From the NCBI RefSeq assembly GCF_003028575.1, contig NZ_PYUD01000001.1, forward strand, positions 1,550,001 through 1,614,000: a stretch of 64,000 nucleotides of DNA. Direction: 5' to 3'. The translations under genes were made by a program, and so were the position numbers. Below the pieces are notes generated by a model. The model saw nothing but the letters and a program-made list of their open reading frames with translations, was not told the origin of the DNA and made no database searches. The DNA comes from Halomonas urumqiensis (GTDB lineage Bacteria; Pseudomonadota; Gammaproteobacteria; Pseudomonadales; Halomonadaceae). Below, piece after piece: positions 46,276-56,965 of the stretch; position 1 is the stretch's first letter; each line of letters opens with the position of its first letter.

Positions 46276-49200
46276 ATGGCCGCTGTTTCCACTGCTCTCT
46301 CCTCGACTCGGACTTCGACTCGGGCCGCCTCCCTGACCGACGATCTGTCCCGTCGCATTCTCATGCTCGACGGCGGCATGGGCACCATGCTGCAGAATGC
46401 CGGACTCTCCGAGGAGGAGTTCCGTGGCGAACGCTTCAGCGACTGGCCGAGCGACCTCAAGGGCAATAACGATCTGCTGGTGCTGACCTGCCCTGAGTTG
46501 GTGACGCGTATCCATCGCCAGTATCTCGAGGCTGGCGCCGACATCGTCGAGACCAACACTTTCAATAGTACCCAGCTTTCCCAGTCCGATTACGGCATGC
46601 AGGCGCTGGTGGTGGAGCTCAATCGCGAGTCGGCACGACTGGCTCGCGAGGTATGCGATGCCGTGACCGCCGAGACCGGCGTACCGCGTTACGTGGCCGG
46701 CGTTCTCGGCCCCACGTCACGCACCGCGTCGCTGTCCCCGGACGTCAACGACCCGGCCAAGCGCAACGTCACCTTCGATGAGCTTCGCGACAATTACTAC
46801 GAAGCCGCCGAGGCCCTGATCGAGGGCGGAAGCGACCTTATCCTGATTGAAACGATTTTCGATACCTTGAATGCCAAGGCGGCGATCTACGCCCTGGAGG
46901 AGCTCTTCGAGGCACTCGGGGAGCGTTTCCCGGTGATGATCTCCGGGACCATCACCGATGCGTCCGGTCGAACCCTCTCAGGCCAGACCACCGAGGCGTT
47001 CTGGAATTCGATCCGCCATGCCCGTCCGCTGTCGGTGGGCCTGAACTGTGCACTGGGCGCCGAGGAGCTGCGGCCCTACCTCGAGGAGCTCGCCACCAAG
47101 GCCGATACCTTCGTGTCCGCCCACCCCAACGCCGGGTTACCCAACGAGTTCGGTGAATACGACCAGACCCCCGAGGAGATGGCGGCCATCGTCGCCGAAT
47201 TCGCCGAAAGCGGCTTGGTCAACATCATCGGCGGCTGCTGTGGCAGCACCCCGGAACACATCGCCGCGATTCACCAGGCGATCCAGGGAGTGACACCACG
47301 CCAGATCCCCGAACGCCCAAGGGCCTGCCGCCTGTCGGGGCTCGAGCCATTCAACATCACCGCCGAATCGCTGTTCGTCAATGTCGGCGAGCGTACCAAC
47401 GTCACCGGTTCGGCGCGATTCAAGCGCCTGATCGTCGAGGAGGATTTCACCACTGCCCTGGAAGTGGCGCTCGAGCAGGTCGAGAACGGTGCCCAGGTCA
47501 TCGACATCAACATGGACGAGGGCATGCTCGAGTCCGAGGAAGCCATGGTGCGCTTTCTCAACCTGATCGCCGGCGAGCCCGATATCGCCCGTGTGCCGAT
47601 CATGATCGACTCGTCCAAGTGGCCGATCATCGAGGCAGGCCTCAAGTGCGTACAGGGCAAGGCGGTGGTCAACTCGATCTCGTTGAAGGAAGGCGAGGCA
47701 TCGTTCCGCGAACAGGCCACCATCTGCCGCCGGCATGGCGCCGCGATAGTGGTCATGGCGTTCGATGAACAGGGCCAGGCCGATACCTTCGCGCGCAAGA
47801 CCGAAATCTGCCAGCGCGCCTATCGGCTGCTGGTCGATGAGCTCGACTTCCCCCCCGAAGACATCATCTTCGATCCCAACATCTTCGCCATCGCCACCGG
47901 TATCGAGGAGCACGACAACTATGCCGTGGACTTCATCGAGGCGACCCGCTGGATTCGTGAGCACCTGCCCCACGCGATGGTCTCGGGGGGCGTCTCCAAC
48001 GTTTCCTTCTCGTTTCGCGGCAACAACCCGGTGCGCGAGGCGATCCACTCGGTGTTCCTCTACCATGCGATTCGCGCCGGCCTGACCATGGGCATCGTCA
48101 ATGCCGGCCAACTGGCCGTCTACGATGACCTGCCCGAGGAGCTGCGCGAGGCCGTGGAAGACGTGGTGCAGAACCGCCGTAGCGACTCCACCGAACGGCT
48201 GGTCGACATGGCCGACCGCTACAAGGGCGATGGCTCTGGCGCGGCCAAGAAGGAAGACCTTGAATGGCGCAGCTGGGAAGTGGAAAAACGCATTCAGCAT
48301 GCGCTGGTCAAGGGCATCACCGCCTTCATCGAGGAAGATACCGAACTCGCTCGCCAGCGTGCCACGCGCCCCATCGAGGTTATCGAAGGCCCGCTGATGG
48401 ATGGCATGAACGTGGTCGGTGACCTGTTCGGCGCTGGCAAGATGTTCCTGCCCCAGGTGGTCAAGTCGGCGCGCGTCATGAAACAGGCGGTGGCCTACCT
48501 GATTCCCTATATCGAGGCCGAGAAGAGCGAGGGCGCCCAGGCCAAGGGCAAGATTGTCATGGCCACGGTCAAGGGTGATGTCCACGATATCGGCAAGAAC
48601 ATCGTCGGCGTGGTATTGCAGTGCAATAACTATGAGGTGATCGACCTTGGCGTGATGGTACCCGCCGAGAAGATCCTGCAGACCGCCCGCGAGGTCAATG
48701 CCGACATCATCGGGTTGTCCGGGTTGATCACCCCGTCGCTGGATGAAATGGTGCATGTGGCCAAGGAGATGCAGCGCCAGGGCTTCGCCCTGCCCTTGTT
48801 GATCGGCGGCGCCACCACGTCCAAGGCGCACACCGCGGTCAAGATCGAGCCGGGCTACGAACATCCGGTAATCTACGTGGCGGACGCCTCGCGCGCCGTC
48901 GGCGTGGCAGGCAAGCTGTTGTCCCCCGGGCTCAAGGAAGCCTACGTCGCGGACATACGCAGCGAGTATGAGACGGTGCGCGAACGCAATGCCAAGCGTC
49001 GCCCAAAGGCCGCCGATCTCAGCTACGCTGAGGCGCGCAAGCGCAAACTGCCCATCGACTGGGCCGGTTACACACCGCCGCGCCCGACGATGACCGGGCT
49101 CAAGGTATTCGATGACTACGACCTCGAAGAGCTGATCGAGCGGATCGACTGGACGCCGTTCTTCATGAGCTGGCAGCTGGCCGGCAAGTACCCGAAGATT

Positions 49201-50019
49201 CTCGACGACAAGGTGGTCGGCGAGGCCGCGCGCAACCTGTTTCGTGACGCCCAGGCGATGCTTGCAAAGCTTGTTGGCGAGAAGCGCGTCCAGGCGCGTG
49301 GCGTGATTGGCCTGTGGCCAGCCAACTGCATCGACGACGACGAGATCGAGGTGTACACCGATGAGTCACGCAGCGAAGTGCTCGAGCGGTTGCACCATAT
49401 CCGCCAGCAGAGCACCAAAAACCGTGATGGGGTCTGCCATAGCCTTGCTGATTTCATCGCGCCGCGCTTTGCCGTTGATGGCGCGCCACACGGCAAGCCG
49501 GATTGGATCGGTGGCTTCGCGGTAACCACGGGGCACGGCGTGGAAGAACTCGCCGAGCAGTACAAGGCCGCCGGTGACGACTACAACGCCATCCTCGTCC
49601 AGTCGCTGACCGACCGCCTCGCCGAAGCGTTCGCCGAGCGCATGCACGAGCGGGTACGTAAGGAATTCTGGGGCTACGTGCCGGAAGAAGCCCTCGACAA
49701 CGACGCGCTGATCGCCGAGAAGTATCAGGGCATCCGCCCTGCCCCGGGCTATCCGGCCTGCCCCGATCACACCGAAAAGGCGACCTTGTTCCGGCTGCTC
49801 GATGCCGAACGCAACACTGGCCTGGCGCTGACCGAGAACTTCGCCATGTGGCCAGCGGCGGCGGTCGCGGGCTGGTATTTCTCGCACCCGCAGTCGAAGT
49901 ACTTCTCCACCGGCAAGATCACCCGCGACCAGGTCGAGGCACTGGCCCAGCGCAAGGGCATGCCACTCGAGGAACTCGAGCGCTGGCTGTCGCCGGTGCT
50001 CTCCTACGACCCGGCCTGA
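46276..50019 (+). CDS. metH: Cobalamin-dependent methionine synthase MetH
   Basis: 1247 aa, full-length four-module enzyme. The homocysteine/zinc module (about 25-345) has [23 protein letters not shown] and [10 protein letters not shown] as Cys zinc ligands. The methyltetrahydrofolate module (about 365-640) follows. The cobalamin module has the cap and [21 protein letters not shown], with the base His that ligates cobalt. The SAM-reactivation domain (about 910-1240) ends with [14 protein letters not shown]-like and [15 protein letters not shown] blocks. Start at 46276 from the family N-terminus; the first 20 residues are low-complexity Ser/Thr/Arg. Implies the cell makes or imports cobalamin. 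Confidence 0.96.
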   Translation: MAAVSTALSSTRTSTRAASLTDDLSRRILMLDGGMGTMLQNAGLSEEEFRGERFSDWPSDLKGNNDLLVLTCPELVTRIHRQYLEAGADIVETNTFNSTQLSQSDYGMQALVVELNRESARLAREVCDAVTAETGVPRYVAGVLGPTSRTASLSPDVNDPAKRNVTFDELRDNYYEAAEALIEGGSDLILIETIFDTLNAKAAIYALEELFEALGERFPVMISGTITDASGRTLSGQTTEAFWNSIRHARPLSVGLNCALGAEELRPYLEELATKADTFVSAHPNAGLPNEFGEYDQTPEEMAAIVAEFAESGLVNIIGGCCGSTPEHIAAIHQAIQGVTPRQIPERPRACRLSGLEPFNITAESLFVNVGERTNVTGSARFKRLIVEEDFTTALEVALEQVENGAQVIDINMDEGMLESEEAMVRFLNLIAGEPDIARVPIMIDSSKWPIIEAGLKCVQGKAVVNSISLKEGEASFREQATICRRHGAAIVVMAFDEQGQADTFARKTEICQRAYRLLVDELDFPPEDIIFDPNIFAIATGIEEHDNYAVDFIEATRWIREHLPHAMVSGGVSNVSFSFRGNNPVREAIHSVFLYHAIRAGLTMGIVNAGQLAVYDDLPEELREAVEDVVQNRRSDSTERLVDMADRYKGDGSGAAKKEDLEWRSWEVEKRIQHALVKGITAFIEEDTELARQRATRPIEVIEGPLMDGMNVVGDLFGAGKMFLPQVVKSARVMKQAVAYLIPYIEAEKSEGAQAKGKIVMATVKGDVHDIGKNIVGVVLQCNNYEVIDLGVMVPAEKILQTAREVNADIIGLSGLITPSLDEMVHVAKEMQRQGFALPLLIGGATTSKAHTAVKIEPGYEHPVIYVADASRAVGVAGKLLSPGLKEAYVADIRSEYETVRERNAKRRPKAADLSYAEARKRKLPIDWAGYTPPRPTMTGLKVFDDYDLEELIERIDWTPFFMSWQLAGKYPKILDDKVVGEAARNLFRDAQAMLAKLVGEKRVQARGVIGLWPANCIDDDEIEVYTDESRSEVLERLHHIRQQSTKNRDGVCHSLADFIAPRFAVDGAPHGKPDWIGGFAVTTGHGVEELAEQYKAAGDDYNAILVQSLTDRLAEAFAERMHERVRKEFWGYVPEEALDNDALIAEKYQGIRPAPGYPACPDHTEKATLFRLLDAERNTGLALTENFAMWPAAAVAGWYFSHPQSKYFSTGKITRDQVEALAQRKGMPLEELERWLSPVLSYDPA

Positions 50020-50028
50020 CCAGGATAC

Positions 50029-50047
50029 GGCCCGCCAACGGCGGGCC
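50029..50047 (+). terminator. Hairpin after metH
   Basis: GGCCCGCC pairs with GGCGGGCC across an AAC loop, 9 bp after the stop. No T-tract follows; it may act with Rho or slow transcription into the MATE gene. Confidence 0.45.
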
Positions 50048-50073
50048 GGCATGCCCCGAACAGCGGACCCCGG

Positions 50074-51402
50074 ATGCTACCCGAGCCGACCCGACGCCAG
50101 ACCATCCTGCGCCTTGCGCTGCCGATCATCGCCGGCATGCTGTCGCAAAGCCTGATCAACCTGATCGATGCCGCCCTGGTCGGCTCCCTGGGAGAGGTGC
50201 CGCTGGCTGGCGTGGGAATTGGTGGCTACGCGATGTTCCTGATCACCGCGCTGCTGTTCGGCCTCTCCTCCGGGGTGCAGGCACAGACTGCTCGACGACA
50301 TGGCGAGAAGGCCTGGCAGCGGCTCGCCATGGCGCTCAATGCGGGACTCGTGATCGCAACAGTCATTGCGCTCCCGGTGAGCCTGCTGTGCCTGTGGCAG
50401 GCCCCGCGCCTGCTGGCGCTGATCAACCAAGACCCCGCTGTCAATGCCGTGGCGGTGGAGTACTTTCGCTGGCGCGTCGTCTCGCTGTTGGCGGTCGCCA
50501 TGATCTTCTGCTTCCGGGGCTACTGGAATGGCATCCAGCAGACAGGTATCTACCTGCGCATCATCCTGGTCATGCACGTCATCAATGTCGCCGCAAGCGT
50601 CGTACTGATCTTCGGTTACCTGGGCCTGCCCGCCATGGGGGCGGCGGGCGCGGGCGCCGGAACCACGCTCTCGTTGTTCGCGGGGCTCGGCATCTGGTGT
50701 CTGATCAGCCTGCGCCGCGCCAGATCCAGCGGCTTTCTCGCCGGGCTGCCTAGACAACGCACCTTCGTCACGACGCTGCAACTGGCAGCTCCGCACTCCT
50801 TTCAACAGCTGTGGTTTGCCGGCGGTTATGCCGCGCTGTTCTGGATTCTCGGCCAGATCGGCACCTCGAGCGTGGCCGTGGGCCATGTGCTGGTGAATCT
50901 CTCCCTGCTGCTGATCTTGCCGGGCGTCGGCATGGGCATGGCGGCGATGAGCCTGGTCGGCCAGGCCCTGGGTCGCGACGAACTGGGCGATGCCCATCGC
51001 TGGGGATGGGACGTGGTCAATCTCGCCTGGGTATGCCTGGCGGTTCTGGCCCTGCCGATGCTGCTGTTCCCCAGTGCCGTGCTCGGCTTGTTTGTTCACG
51101 ACCCGGCACTCATTGCCCTGGGACGGTTGCCGCTGCAGTTGACCGCACTGATGATCGTGCTGGATGCCGCTGCCCTGGTGCTCGGGCAGGCCCTGCTGGG
51201 GGCTGGCGCCAACCGCATCGTGATGACCACCACGCTGAGCCTGCAGTGGCTGGTCTTTCTGCCACTGGCCTGGTGGGTCGGCGTGGGGCTGGAGCAAGGT
51301 CTCGTCGGCATCTGGTGGGTCCAGCTTGGCTACCGATGCCTCAACTCGATGTGGTTCGGACTGATCTGGCAGCGTCGGCGGTGGCAACGACTTCGTGTAT
51401 GA
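50074..51402 (+). CDS. MATE-family multidrug/Na+ efflux transporter
   Basis: 442 aa with 12 predicted membrane helices in two similar halves, starting RQTILRLALPIIAGMLSQSLINLIDAALVGSLGEVPLAGVGIGG, the MATE N-lobe signature. The C-lobe repeats with LQLAAPHSFQQLWFAGGYAALFWILGQIG. Members export cationic drugs or metabolites using Na+ or H+. Substrate unknown. 54 bp after metH with a weak ribosome-binding site. Confidence 0.88.
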   Translation: MLPEPTRRQTILRLALPIIAGMLSQSLINLIDAALVGSLGEVPLAGVGIGGYAMFLITALLFGLSSGVQAQTARRHGEKAWQRLAMALNAGLVIATVIALPVSLLCLWQAPRLLALINQDPAVNAVAVEYFRWRVVSLLAVAMIFCFRGYWNGIQQTGIYLRIILVMHVINVAASVVLIFGYLGLPAMGAAGAGAGTTLSLFAGLGIWCLISLRRARSSGFLAGLPRQRTFVTTLQLAAPHSFQQLWFAGGYAALFWILGQIGTSSVAVGHVLVNLSLLLILPGVGMGMAAMSLVGQALGRDELGDAHRWGWDVVNLAWVCLAVLALPMLLFPSAVLGLFVHDPALIALGRLPLQLTALMIVLDAAALVLGQALLGAGANRIVMTTTLSLQWLVFLPLAWWVGVGLEQGLVGIWWVQLGYRCLNSMWFGLIWQRRRWQRLRV

Positions 51403-51424
51403 TCTACCTAGCGCCCTTAATTAC

Positions 51425-51450
51425 AAATGATATAAAAAATATAATCATTT
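51425..51450. promoter_or_regulatory. AT-rich inverted repeat upstream of cysI
   Basis: AAATGAT at 51425-51431 and ATCATTT at 51444-51450 flank an A/T-only centre. The stretch 51415-51475 is strikingly AT-rich and probably contains the cysI promoter; cys genes are usually CysB-activated, but no specific site could be assigned. Confidence 0.45.
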
Positions 51451-51482
51451 ATTCTTTCCAAGTATATAGAGAGAGGAGTATC

Positions 51483-51515
51483 GTGCTTCCACGGCTCTAT
51501 ATTGATTCGCCCTGA
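51483..51515 (+). CDS. Short leader ORF (10 codons) upstream of cysI
   Basis: A GTG-initiated frame of ten codons (VLPRLYIDSP, stop TGA) lies behind a strong GAGAGGAG site spaced 5 nt away, and ends 17 bp before the cysI ATG. The cysI start has only a modest site (CAGGAT) of its own. Translation of the short frame could couple to cysI or sense some signal. It contains no cysteine or methionine codon apart from the start, so simple cysteine-attenuation is unlikely. Whether it is translated is not known. Confidence 0.35.
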   Translation: MLPRLYIDSP

Positions 51516-51532
51516 CTAGCAGGATCGCCAGA

Positions 51533-53185
51533 ATGTATCGGTACGACACCTACGACCAGACCCTCGTGGATGAGCGCGTTGTGCAATTCCGCGACCAGAT
51601 GGAGCGCCACCTGAGCGGCCGCCTGGGGGAAGAGGAATTCCGCCCGCTGCGTCTGCAGAACGGCCTCTACATCCAGAAGCATGCCCCGATGCTGCGCATC
51701 GCTATTCCCTATGGCATGCTCTCAGGCCCGCAGTTACGCCGCCTGGGCGAGATCACGCGGCGCTACGACCGCGGCTACGCGCACTTCACCACGCGCCAGA
51801 ACCTGCAGCTCAACTGGCCCAAGCTCGAGGATGTCCCGCAGATCCTCGGTGATCTTGCCGAGGTGCAGATGCATGCCATCCAGACCAGCGGCAACTGCAT
51901 CCGCAATACCACCAGCGACCAGTTCGCCGGCATTGCCGCCGACGAGGTCGAGGATCCACGCCCGTGGTGCGAGCTGATTCGCCAGTGGTCGACCCTGCAC
52001 CCGGAATTCGCCTTCCTGCCGCGCAAGTTCAAGATCGCGGTATCCGGTGCCAGTGCTGACCGCGCCGCCATCCAGGTCCACGATATCGGTCTGCGCTTGT
52101 GGCATGACGATCAGGGCGAACTGCGCGTCAAGGTGCTGGCGGGCGGGGGGCTTGGCCGTACGCCGATGATCGCCGAAACGGTTCGCGAGGATCTGCCCTG
52201 GCGCCACCTGCTCACCTACCTGGAGGCCTGCGTACGGGTCTATAACCAGTTCGGTCGGCGCGACAACAAGTTCAAGGCGCGCATCAAGATTCTGGTCAAG
52301 GCACTGGGCATCGAGGAGTTCCGGCGGCGTGTCGATGCCGAGTGGGTGCATCTTAAGGATGGCCCCCAGACCCTGACCCAGGCTGCGGTGGATGCCGCAC
52401 GGACGCATTTCGTCGAGCCCGAGCGCCGCACCGTCAGCGATGACGCCATCGCCGCGTTCGAGAAGCTTCGCGCCGACAACCGAGCCTTCTCACGCTTCGT
52501 GACCAACAACGTCACCGAGCACAAGGTACCGGGGTACAAGGCCGTGACACTCTCGCTCAAGCGCCGCGAGCATGCGCCGGGCGATGTCACCGCCGACCAG
52601 CTCGACGCGATCGCCAACCTGGCCGAGCGCTACAGCTTCGGCGAAGTTCGCGTGACCCACGAGCAGAACCTGGTGCTCTCCGATGTGCCTGTCGATGAGG
52701 TAGAGGCGTTGTGGGGTGAGCTCGAGGCACTGGGCATGGCCAACCCGACGGTGGGCACGCTCAACGATATCATCTGCTGCCCGGGCGGCGATTACTGCGG
52801 ACTTGCCAATGCGGTGTCGATCCCCATCGCACAAGCCATTCAGGAGCGGTTCGAGGATCTCGACTTCCTGTATGACATAGGCCCGCTCGACCTCAATATC
52901 TCGGGTTGCATGAACGCCTGCGGCCATCATCATGTCGGCCACATCGGCATTCTGGGCGTCGACAAGAAGGGTGAGGAGTACTATCAGGTCTCGTTGGGCG
53001 GCAGCTCCACCGACGATACCTCGCTTGGCAAGATCCTCGGTCCGTCCTTCTTCCGCGAGGACGTTCCCGAGGTGATCGACAAGGTCCTGCAGGTCTATGT
53101 GGCCCAGCGCCATGAAGACGAACGCTTCCTCGATACCTATCGGCGCATCGGCCACAAGCCATTCAAGGAGCGTGTCTATGCCTGA
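51533..53185 (+). CDS. cysI: Nitrite/sulfite reductase, CysI-type hemoprotein
   Basis: 550 aa siroheme/4Fe-4S enzyme that reduces sulfite to sulfide for cysteine synthesis. Duplicated ferredoxin-like half domains include GYAHFTTRQNLQLNWPKLED and ASGNCIRNTTSD-like blocks. The cluster/siroheme Cys are in DIICCPGGDYCGLA and LNISGCMNACGHHHVGHIGILG. This is the Pseudomonas-type enzyme that works without a CysJ partner in the same operon. Overlaps the DUF934 gene by 8 nt. Nitrite reduction cannot be excluded. Confidence 0.92.
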   Translation: MYRYDTYDQTLVDERVVQFRDQMERHLSGRLGEEEFRPLRLQNGLYIQKHAPMLRIAIPYGMLSGPQLRRLGEITRRYDRGYAHFTTRQNLQLNWPKLEDVPQILGDLAEVQMHAIQTSGNCIRNTTSDQFAGIAADEVEDPRPWCELIRQWSTLHPEFAFLPRKFKIAVSGASADRAAIQVHDIGLRLWHDDQGELRVKVLAGGGLGRTPMIAETVREDLPWRHLLTYLEACVRVYNQFGRRDNKFKARIKILVKALGIEEFRRRVDAEWVHLKDGPQTLTQAAVDAARTHFVEPERRTVSDDAIAAFEKLRADNRAFSRFVTNNVTEHKVPGYKAVTLSLKRREHAPGDVTADQLDAIANLAERYSFGEVRVTHEQNLVLSDVPVDEVEALWGELEALGMANPTVGTLNDIICCPGGDYCGLANAVSIPIAQAIQERFEDLDFLYDIGPLDLNISGCMNACGHHHVGHIGILGVDKKGEEYYQVSLGGSSTDDTSLGKILGPSFFREDVPEVIDKVLQVYVAQRHEDERFLDTYRRIGHKPFKERVYA

Positions 53186-53699
53186 CGCTCAACTGCAGCA
53201 CACCCAGACCTTGATCAAGATGGGCCAGCCGGAGCAGGACGAGTGGGCGCTGTCACGTATCGACGACGCACTGCCCACCCGCCGTCCGGTCATCGTGCCG
53301 CTGTCACTGTGGCAAGCCAATGCCGATGACCAGGCCCTGGCACCGTGGCTTTCAAGCGACACAGAGCTCTCGGATGAGCTCGCCGGCCAGCTCGCCAGCG
53401 CCCCTCTGGTGGCCATCGACTTCCCCGCCTTCACCGACGGACGCGGCTATACGCTGGCGCGTCTGCTGCGCGAGCGGTATCGCTTTGAGGGCGAGATTCG
53501 CGCCATCGGCGACGTGCTGGTCGACCAGCTGTTCTACATGACGCGCTGCGGTTTCGATGCGCTGGCACTGCGCGACGATCAGCACCTCGAGGACGCCCTG
53601 CGCGCCTTGGGGGCCTTCAGCGTCAGCTACCAGCCGGCGGTCGACGTCAGGGAAGCGCTGTTCGAGCGCCGCCTTCGCGAGGGCAACGGCCACGCCTGA
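53178..53699 (+). CDS. DUF934 protein, sulfite reductase partner
   Basis: 173 aa. RPVIVPLSLWQ, LVAIDFPAFTDGRGYTLARLLRERYRFEGEIRAIGDVLVDQLFYMTRCGFDAL are DUF934 blocks. DUF934 genes nearly always follow a cysI-type gene in proteobacteria, so a role in sulfite-reductase function is inferred. Its start overlaps the cysI stop by 8 nt, giving tight coupling. No known enzymatic motif. Confidence 0.88.
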   Translation: MPDAQLQHTQTLIKMGQPEQDEWALSRIDDALPTRRPVIVPLSLWQANADDQALAPWLSSDTELSDELAGQLASAPLVAIDFPAFTDGRGYTLARLLRERYRFEGEIRAIGDVLVDQLFYMTRCGFDALALRDDQHLEDALRALGAFSVSYQPAVDVREALFERRLREGNGHA

Positions 53700-53770
53700 G
53701 CATCTTGTGTCGGCACATGATGCTGGATACGCCATGTAGCTCGGACCAGGTCGCCCGTATCATCCAAACG

Positions 53771-53799
53771 AAGGGCTCGGCTCAATGCCGGGCCCTTTT
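53771..53799 (+). terminator. Rho-independent terminator after cysI-DUF934
   Basis: AAGGGCTCGGC pairs with GCCGGGCCCTT (one G-T wobble) across a 5-nt loop and is followed by TTTT. It lies in the gap to the convergent Smr gene. Confidence 0.85.
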
Positions 53800-53812
53800 C
53801 GTGATGCCCCGC

Positions 53813-54430
53813 TCAGCCTCTGCGCTTCTGCTGGCGTTCGCGATTGTTGGCCCGCGCACGGTCGCTCTTGCGCAGCATCACCCAGGTGGCGCCAAGCCCA
53901 CCATCTGCCTGGCTTGCCGAGACAAAGGCCTGCACCTCGGGAAATTGCACCAGCCACTTGGCGAGATACGAGCGCAGCACATTGGGCGGACTGTCGATCG
54001 ACTGACCACGTCCATGGATGACCAGCACCGAGCGCAGATCATGCGCATAGGCGTCCTGGATAAAGGATGGCAGGGTTCTCCGGCACTCCTCGAGGGGCCG
54101 GCGCAGCAGATGGAGCTGGGCCTGAACGGCATAGCCGCCATGGCGCAGTCGATCGACCACGCCATGCTGGATGCCGTCGCGGCGATACTCCAGCGGGTCG
54201 AACGGTGGCACCAGATCGACAAAATCGTCGGAAAGAAAGTCACGTCCACCGGGCTCGGCGGCGGCGCTCTCGCGCCTGGCCAGTTGCGCATCGCTGGGAC
54301 CCTTCGACGCACGTCCCGGATCGGCGCGGTTGCGCGCCCGTGAGATCGGCCTCACATCGCCCATCAGTGTCCTGAAGGATTGATCCTGCCTCTGATCACG
54401 GTCCGAATCGTTGCGCACCGATTGCGTCAT
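53813..54430 (-). CDS. Smr-domain protein (YdaL-like)
   Basis: 205 aa. A charged N-terminal region (about 1-80) precedes a C-terminal small MutS-related domain (about 95-200). The latter has VLVIHGRGQSIDSPPNVLRSYLAKWLVQFPEVQAF, in which HGRG matches the HGxG catalytic motif of Smr nucleases, and a basic tail. Bacterial stand-alone Smr proteins have nuclease roles in DNA or ribosome rescue. Start at 54430 with GGAGG 6 nt upstream; longer in-frame codons lack similarity. Confidence 0.85.
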   Translation of the reverse strand: MTQSVRNDSDRDQRQDQSFRTLMGDVRPISRARNRADPGRASKGPSDAQLARRESAAAEPGGRDFLSDDFVDLVPPFDPLEYRRDGIQHGVVDRLRHGGYAVQAQLHLLRRPLEECRRTLPSFIQDAYAHDLRSVLVIHGRGQSIDSPPNVLRSYLAKWLVQFPEVQAFVSASQADGGLGATWVMLRKSDRARANNRERQQKRRG

Positions 54431-54572
54431 GAGCCACCTCCAGGTCAGTTGGCTGATCTCGCGCTGAGCGAGCCACCTCATCCTAGCAGAGCGATCACCC
54501 CGGCTTAAGGGGGGACAGCGGATCAATCGACTGGCAGGATGATCGCTGGTACACCCACTCAGGGATGATGAC

Positions 54573-55043
54573 ATGACCCGATGTCGATTATTGCTGCTGA
54601 CCCTGGTCAGCCTGCCTTTAGCGGCGGGATTCTGGTTGTGGCTGACCATGCTCAGCCCTTTCACCTATGAGCGACCCGCCCATCTGCCGACCGTAAGCGA
54701 AGGACCTCATACGGTGTTCGTCTATGGCACCCTGCGCTCGTCGGTGGTGCGCTGGCTGGTGACCGGGCGTGCCATGTCGAGTGAACCCGCAATACTCGAC
54801 GGCTTTCGTCGCGAACGACTCGACCTTGTTTCCGCCCCCGGCGCGCGGGTCGAAGGCGAAGTGATCGTCGTCAGCGCCGATGAACTTGCCCGACTCGACC
54901 GCTACGAACGGCTCGGCATACGCTATGAACGCATTCGCCAGACTCTCGACGATGGGCGCGAGGCCTGGGTGTACCGTCGCCTGCCCGAAACGGCTCGCCA
55001 AGGCGAGGACGCCGCTATCCCCACACGTCTCGCGCGGTTGTGA
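54573..55043 (+). CDS. Gamma-glutamylcyclotransferase/AIG2-like protein with N-terminal membrane helix
   Basis: 156 aa. A hydrophobic N-terminus (about 5-28) looks like a signal anchor. The AIG2/GGCT domain starts VFVYGTLRSSVVRWLV (YGTLR substrate loop) and has LARLDRYERLGIRYERIRQTL, containing the acidic catalytic position. Cytosolic relatives act on gamma-glutamyl amines, so membrane attachment would be unusual. 129 bp of gap separate it from the divergent Smr gene. Confidence 0.8.
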   Translation: MTRCRLLLLTLVSLPLAAGFWLWLTMLSPFTYERPAHLPTVSEGPHTVFVYGTLRSSVVRWLVTGRAMSSEPAILDGFRRERLDLVSAPGARVEGEVIVVSADELARLDRYERLGIRYERIRQTLDDGREAWVYRRLPETARQGEDAAIPTRLARL

Positions 55044-55105
55044 GGCCACATCCCGGCCCTCTACAATGTCAACCGCCGGACCGCACTCGCATGTCCACTC
55101 CTTGA

Positions 55106-56151
<1,046 letters not shown>

Positions 56152-56245
56152 GCTTAGCCAAGCTTGGTCTACGAAGCGGCGTTCAAGGGTGTTGAGCTCG
56201 ATGCCCGAAGCGGCGACCATGAAGGATATTTTCGAGGAGAACACC

Positions 56246-56887
56246 ATGACACGCGATATCGCCGATATCCGACGCGATTACGAAGGTGGCGAGCTGGGGG
56301 CTGCCCAGATCACCGACAACCCCATGGAATTGTTCGACGAGTGGTTCGCCTTGGCACTCGCAAGCGAGGGTGACGACGGCAACGCCATGACACTGGCTAC
56401 TGTCGACAGCCGCGGTTTTCCCCATGCTCGCCTGGTGTTGCTCAAGGGCATCGATGACCAGGGCATGGTGTTCTACACCAATTACCACAGCCACAAGGGG
56501 AGTGAGCTCTCCAACGTGCCCCATGCCGCGCTGGTGTTCTGGTGGCCGACACTGTCCCGTCAGGTGCGTGTCGAGGGGCGTGTCGAGCAGGTCAGCACCT
56601 CGGAATCCGACGCTTATTTCGCCAGCCGGCCCCGCGCCAGCCAATTGGGCGCCTGGATCGCCACGCAGAGTGTGGTGATTCCCGATCGTACCTGGATCGA
56701 GGAACGCAAGCACCGCTTCGAGCAAGCCTACGAGGGGCAGGACATCCCGCGTCCGGTGCATTGGGGCGGCTACCGGGTGATACCCGACATGATCGAGTTC
56801 TGGCAGGGCCAACCCAGCCGTCTGCACGACCGCATCCGCTATGAACGACGCGACGGCAACTGGCACCACTTCCGCCTGGCGCCTTGA
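56246..56887 (+). CDS. pdxH: Pyridoxine/pyridoxamine 5'-phosphate oxidase
   Basis: 213 aa FMN enzyme making pyridoxal 5'-phosphate. IADIRRDYEGGELGAAQITDNPMELFDEWF, MTLATVDSRGFPHARLVLLKGIDDQGMVFYTNYHSHKGSEL and RPVHWGGYRVIPDMIEFWQGQPSRLHDRIRYER are signature blocks. GAGGAG 8 nt before the ATG at 56246; upstream ATGs (56189, 56219) lack a site. 8-bp TCTCGCCC/GGGCGAGA inverted repeat at 56917-56945 follows. Confidence 0.97.
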   Translation: MTRDIADIRRDYEGGELGAAQITDNPMELFDEWFALALASEGDDGNAMTLATVDSRGFPHARLVLLKGIDDQGMVFYTNYHSHKGSELSNVPHAALVFWWPTLSRQVRVEGRVEQVSTSESDAYFASRPRASQLGAWIATQSVVIPDRTWIEERKHRFEQAYEGQDIPRPVHWGGYRVIPDMIEFWQGQPSRLHDRIRYERRDGNWHHFRLAP

Positions 56888-56916
56888 TTGACGTAGATAC
56901 TGGCCTCTCGAACCCT

Positions 56917-56945
56917 TCTCGCCCCTGTGATCCGAAAGGGCGAGA
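56917..56945. terminator. Hairpin between convergent pdxH and pat genes
   Basis: TCTCGCCC at 56917-56924 pairs with GGGCGAGA at 56938-56945 across a 13-nt loop. No T-tract, so a weak or bidirectional terminator at best. Confidence 0.4.
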
Positions 56946-56965
56946 TGGTTCTACGCCAGGCAGCG

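Noticed and set aside
47137-48864. A 575-codon open frame on the minus strand opposite metH
   Set aside because: It mirrors metH codon structure; no domain or ribosome-binding site supports it.
50077-51387. A 436-codon open frame opposite the MATE gene
   Set aside because: Gln/His/Arg-rich shadow of a membrane protein gene; no family features.
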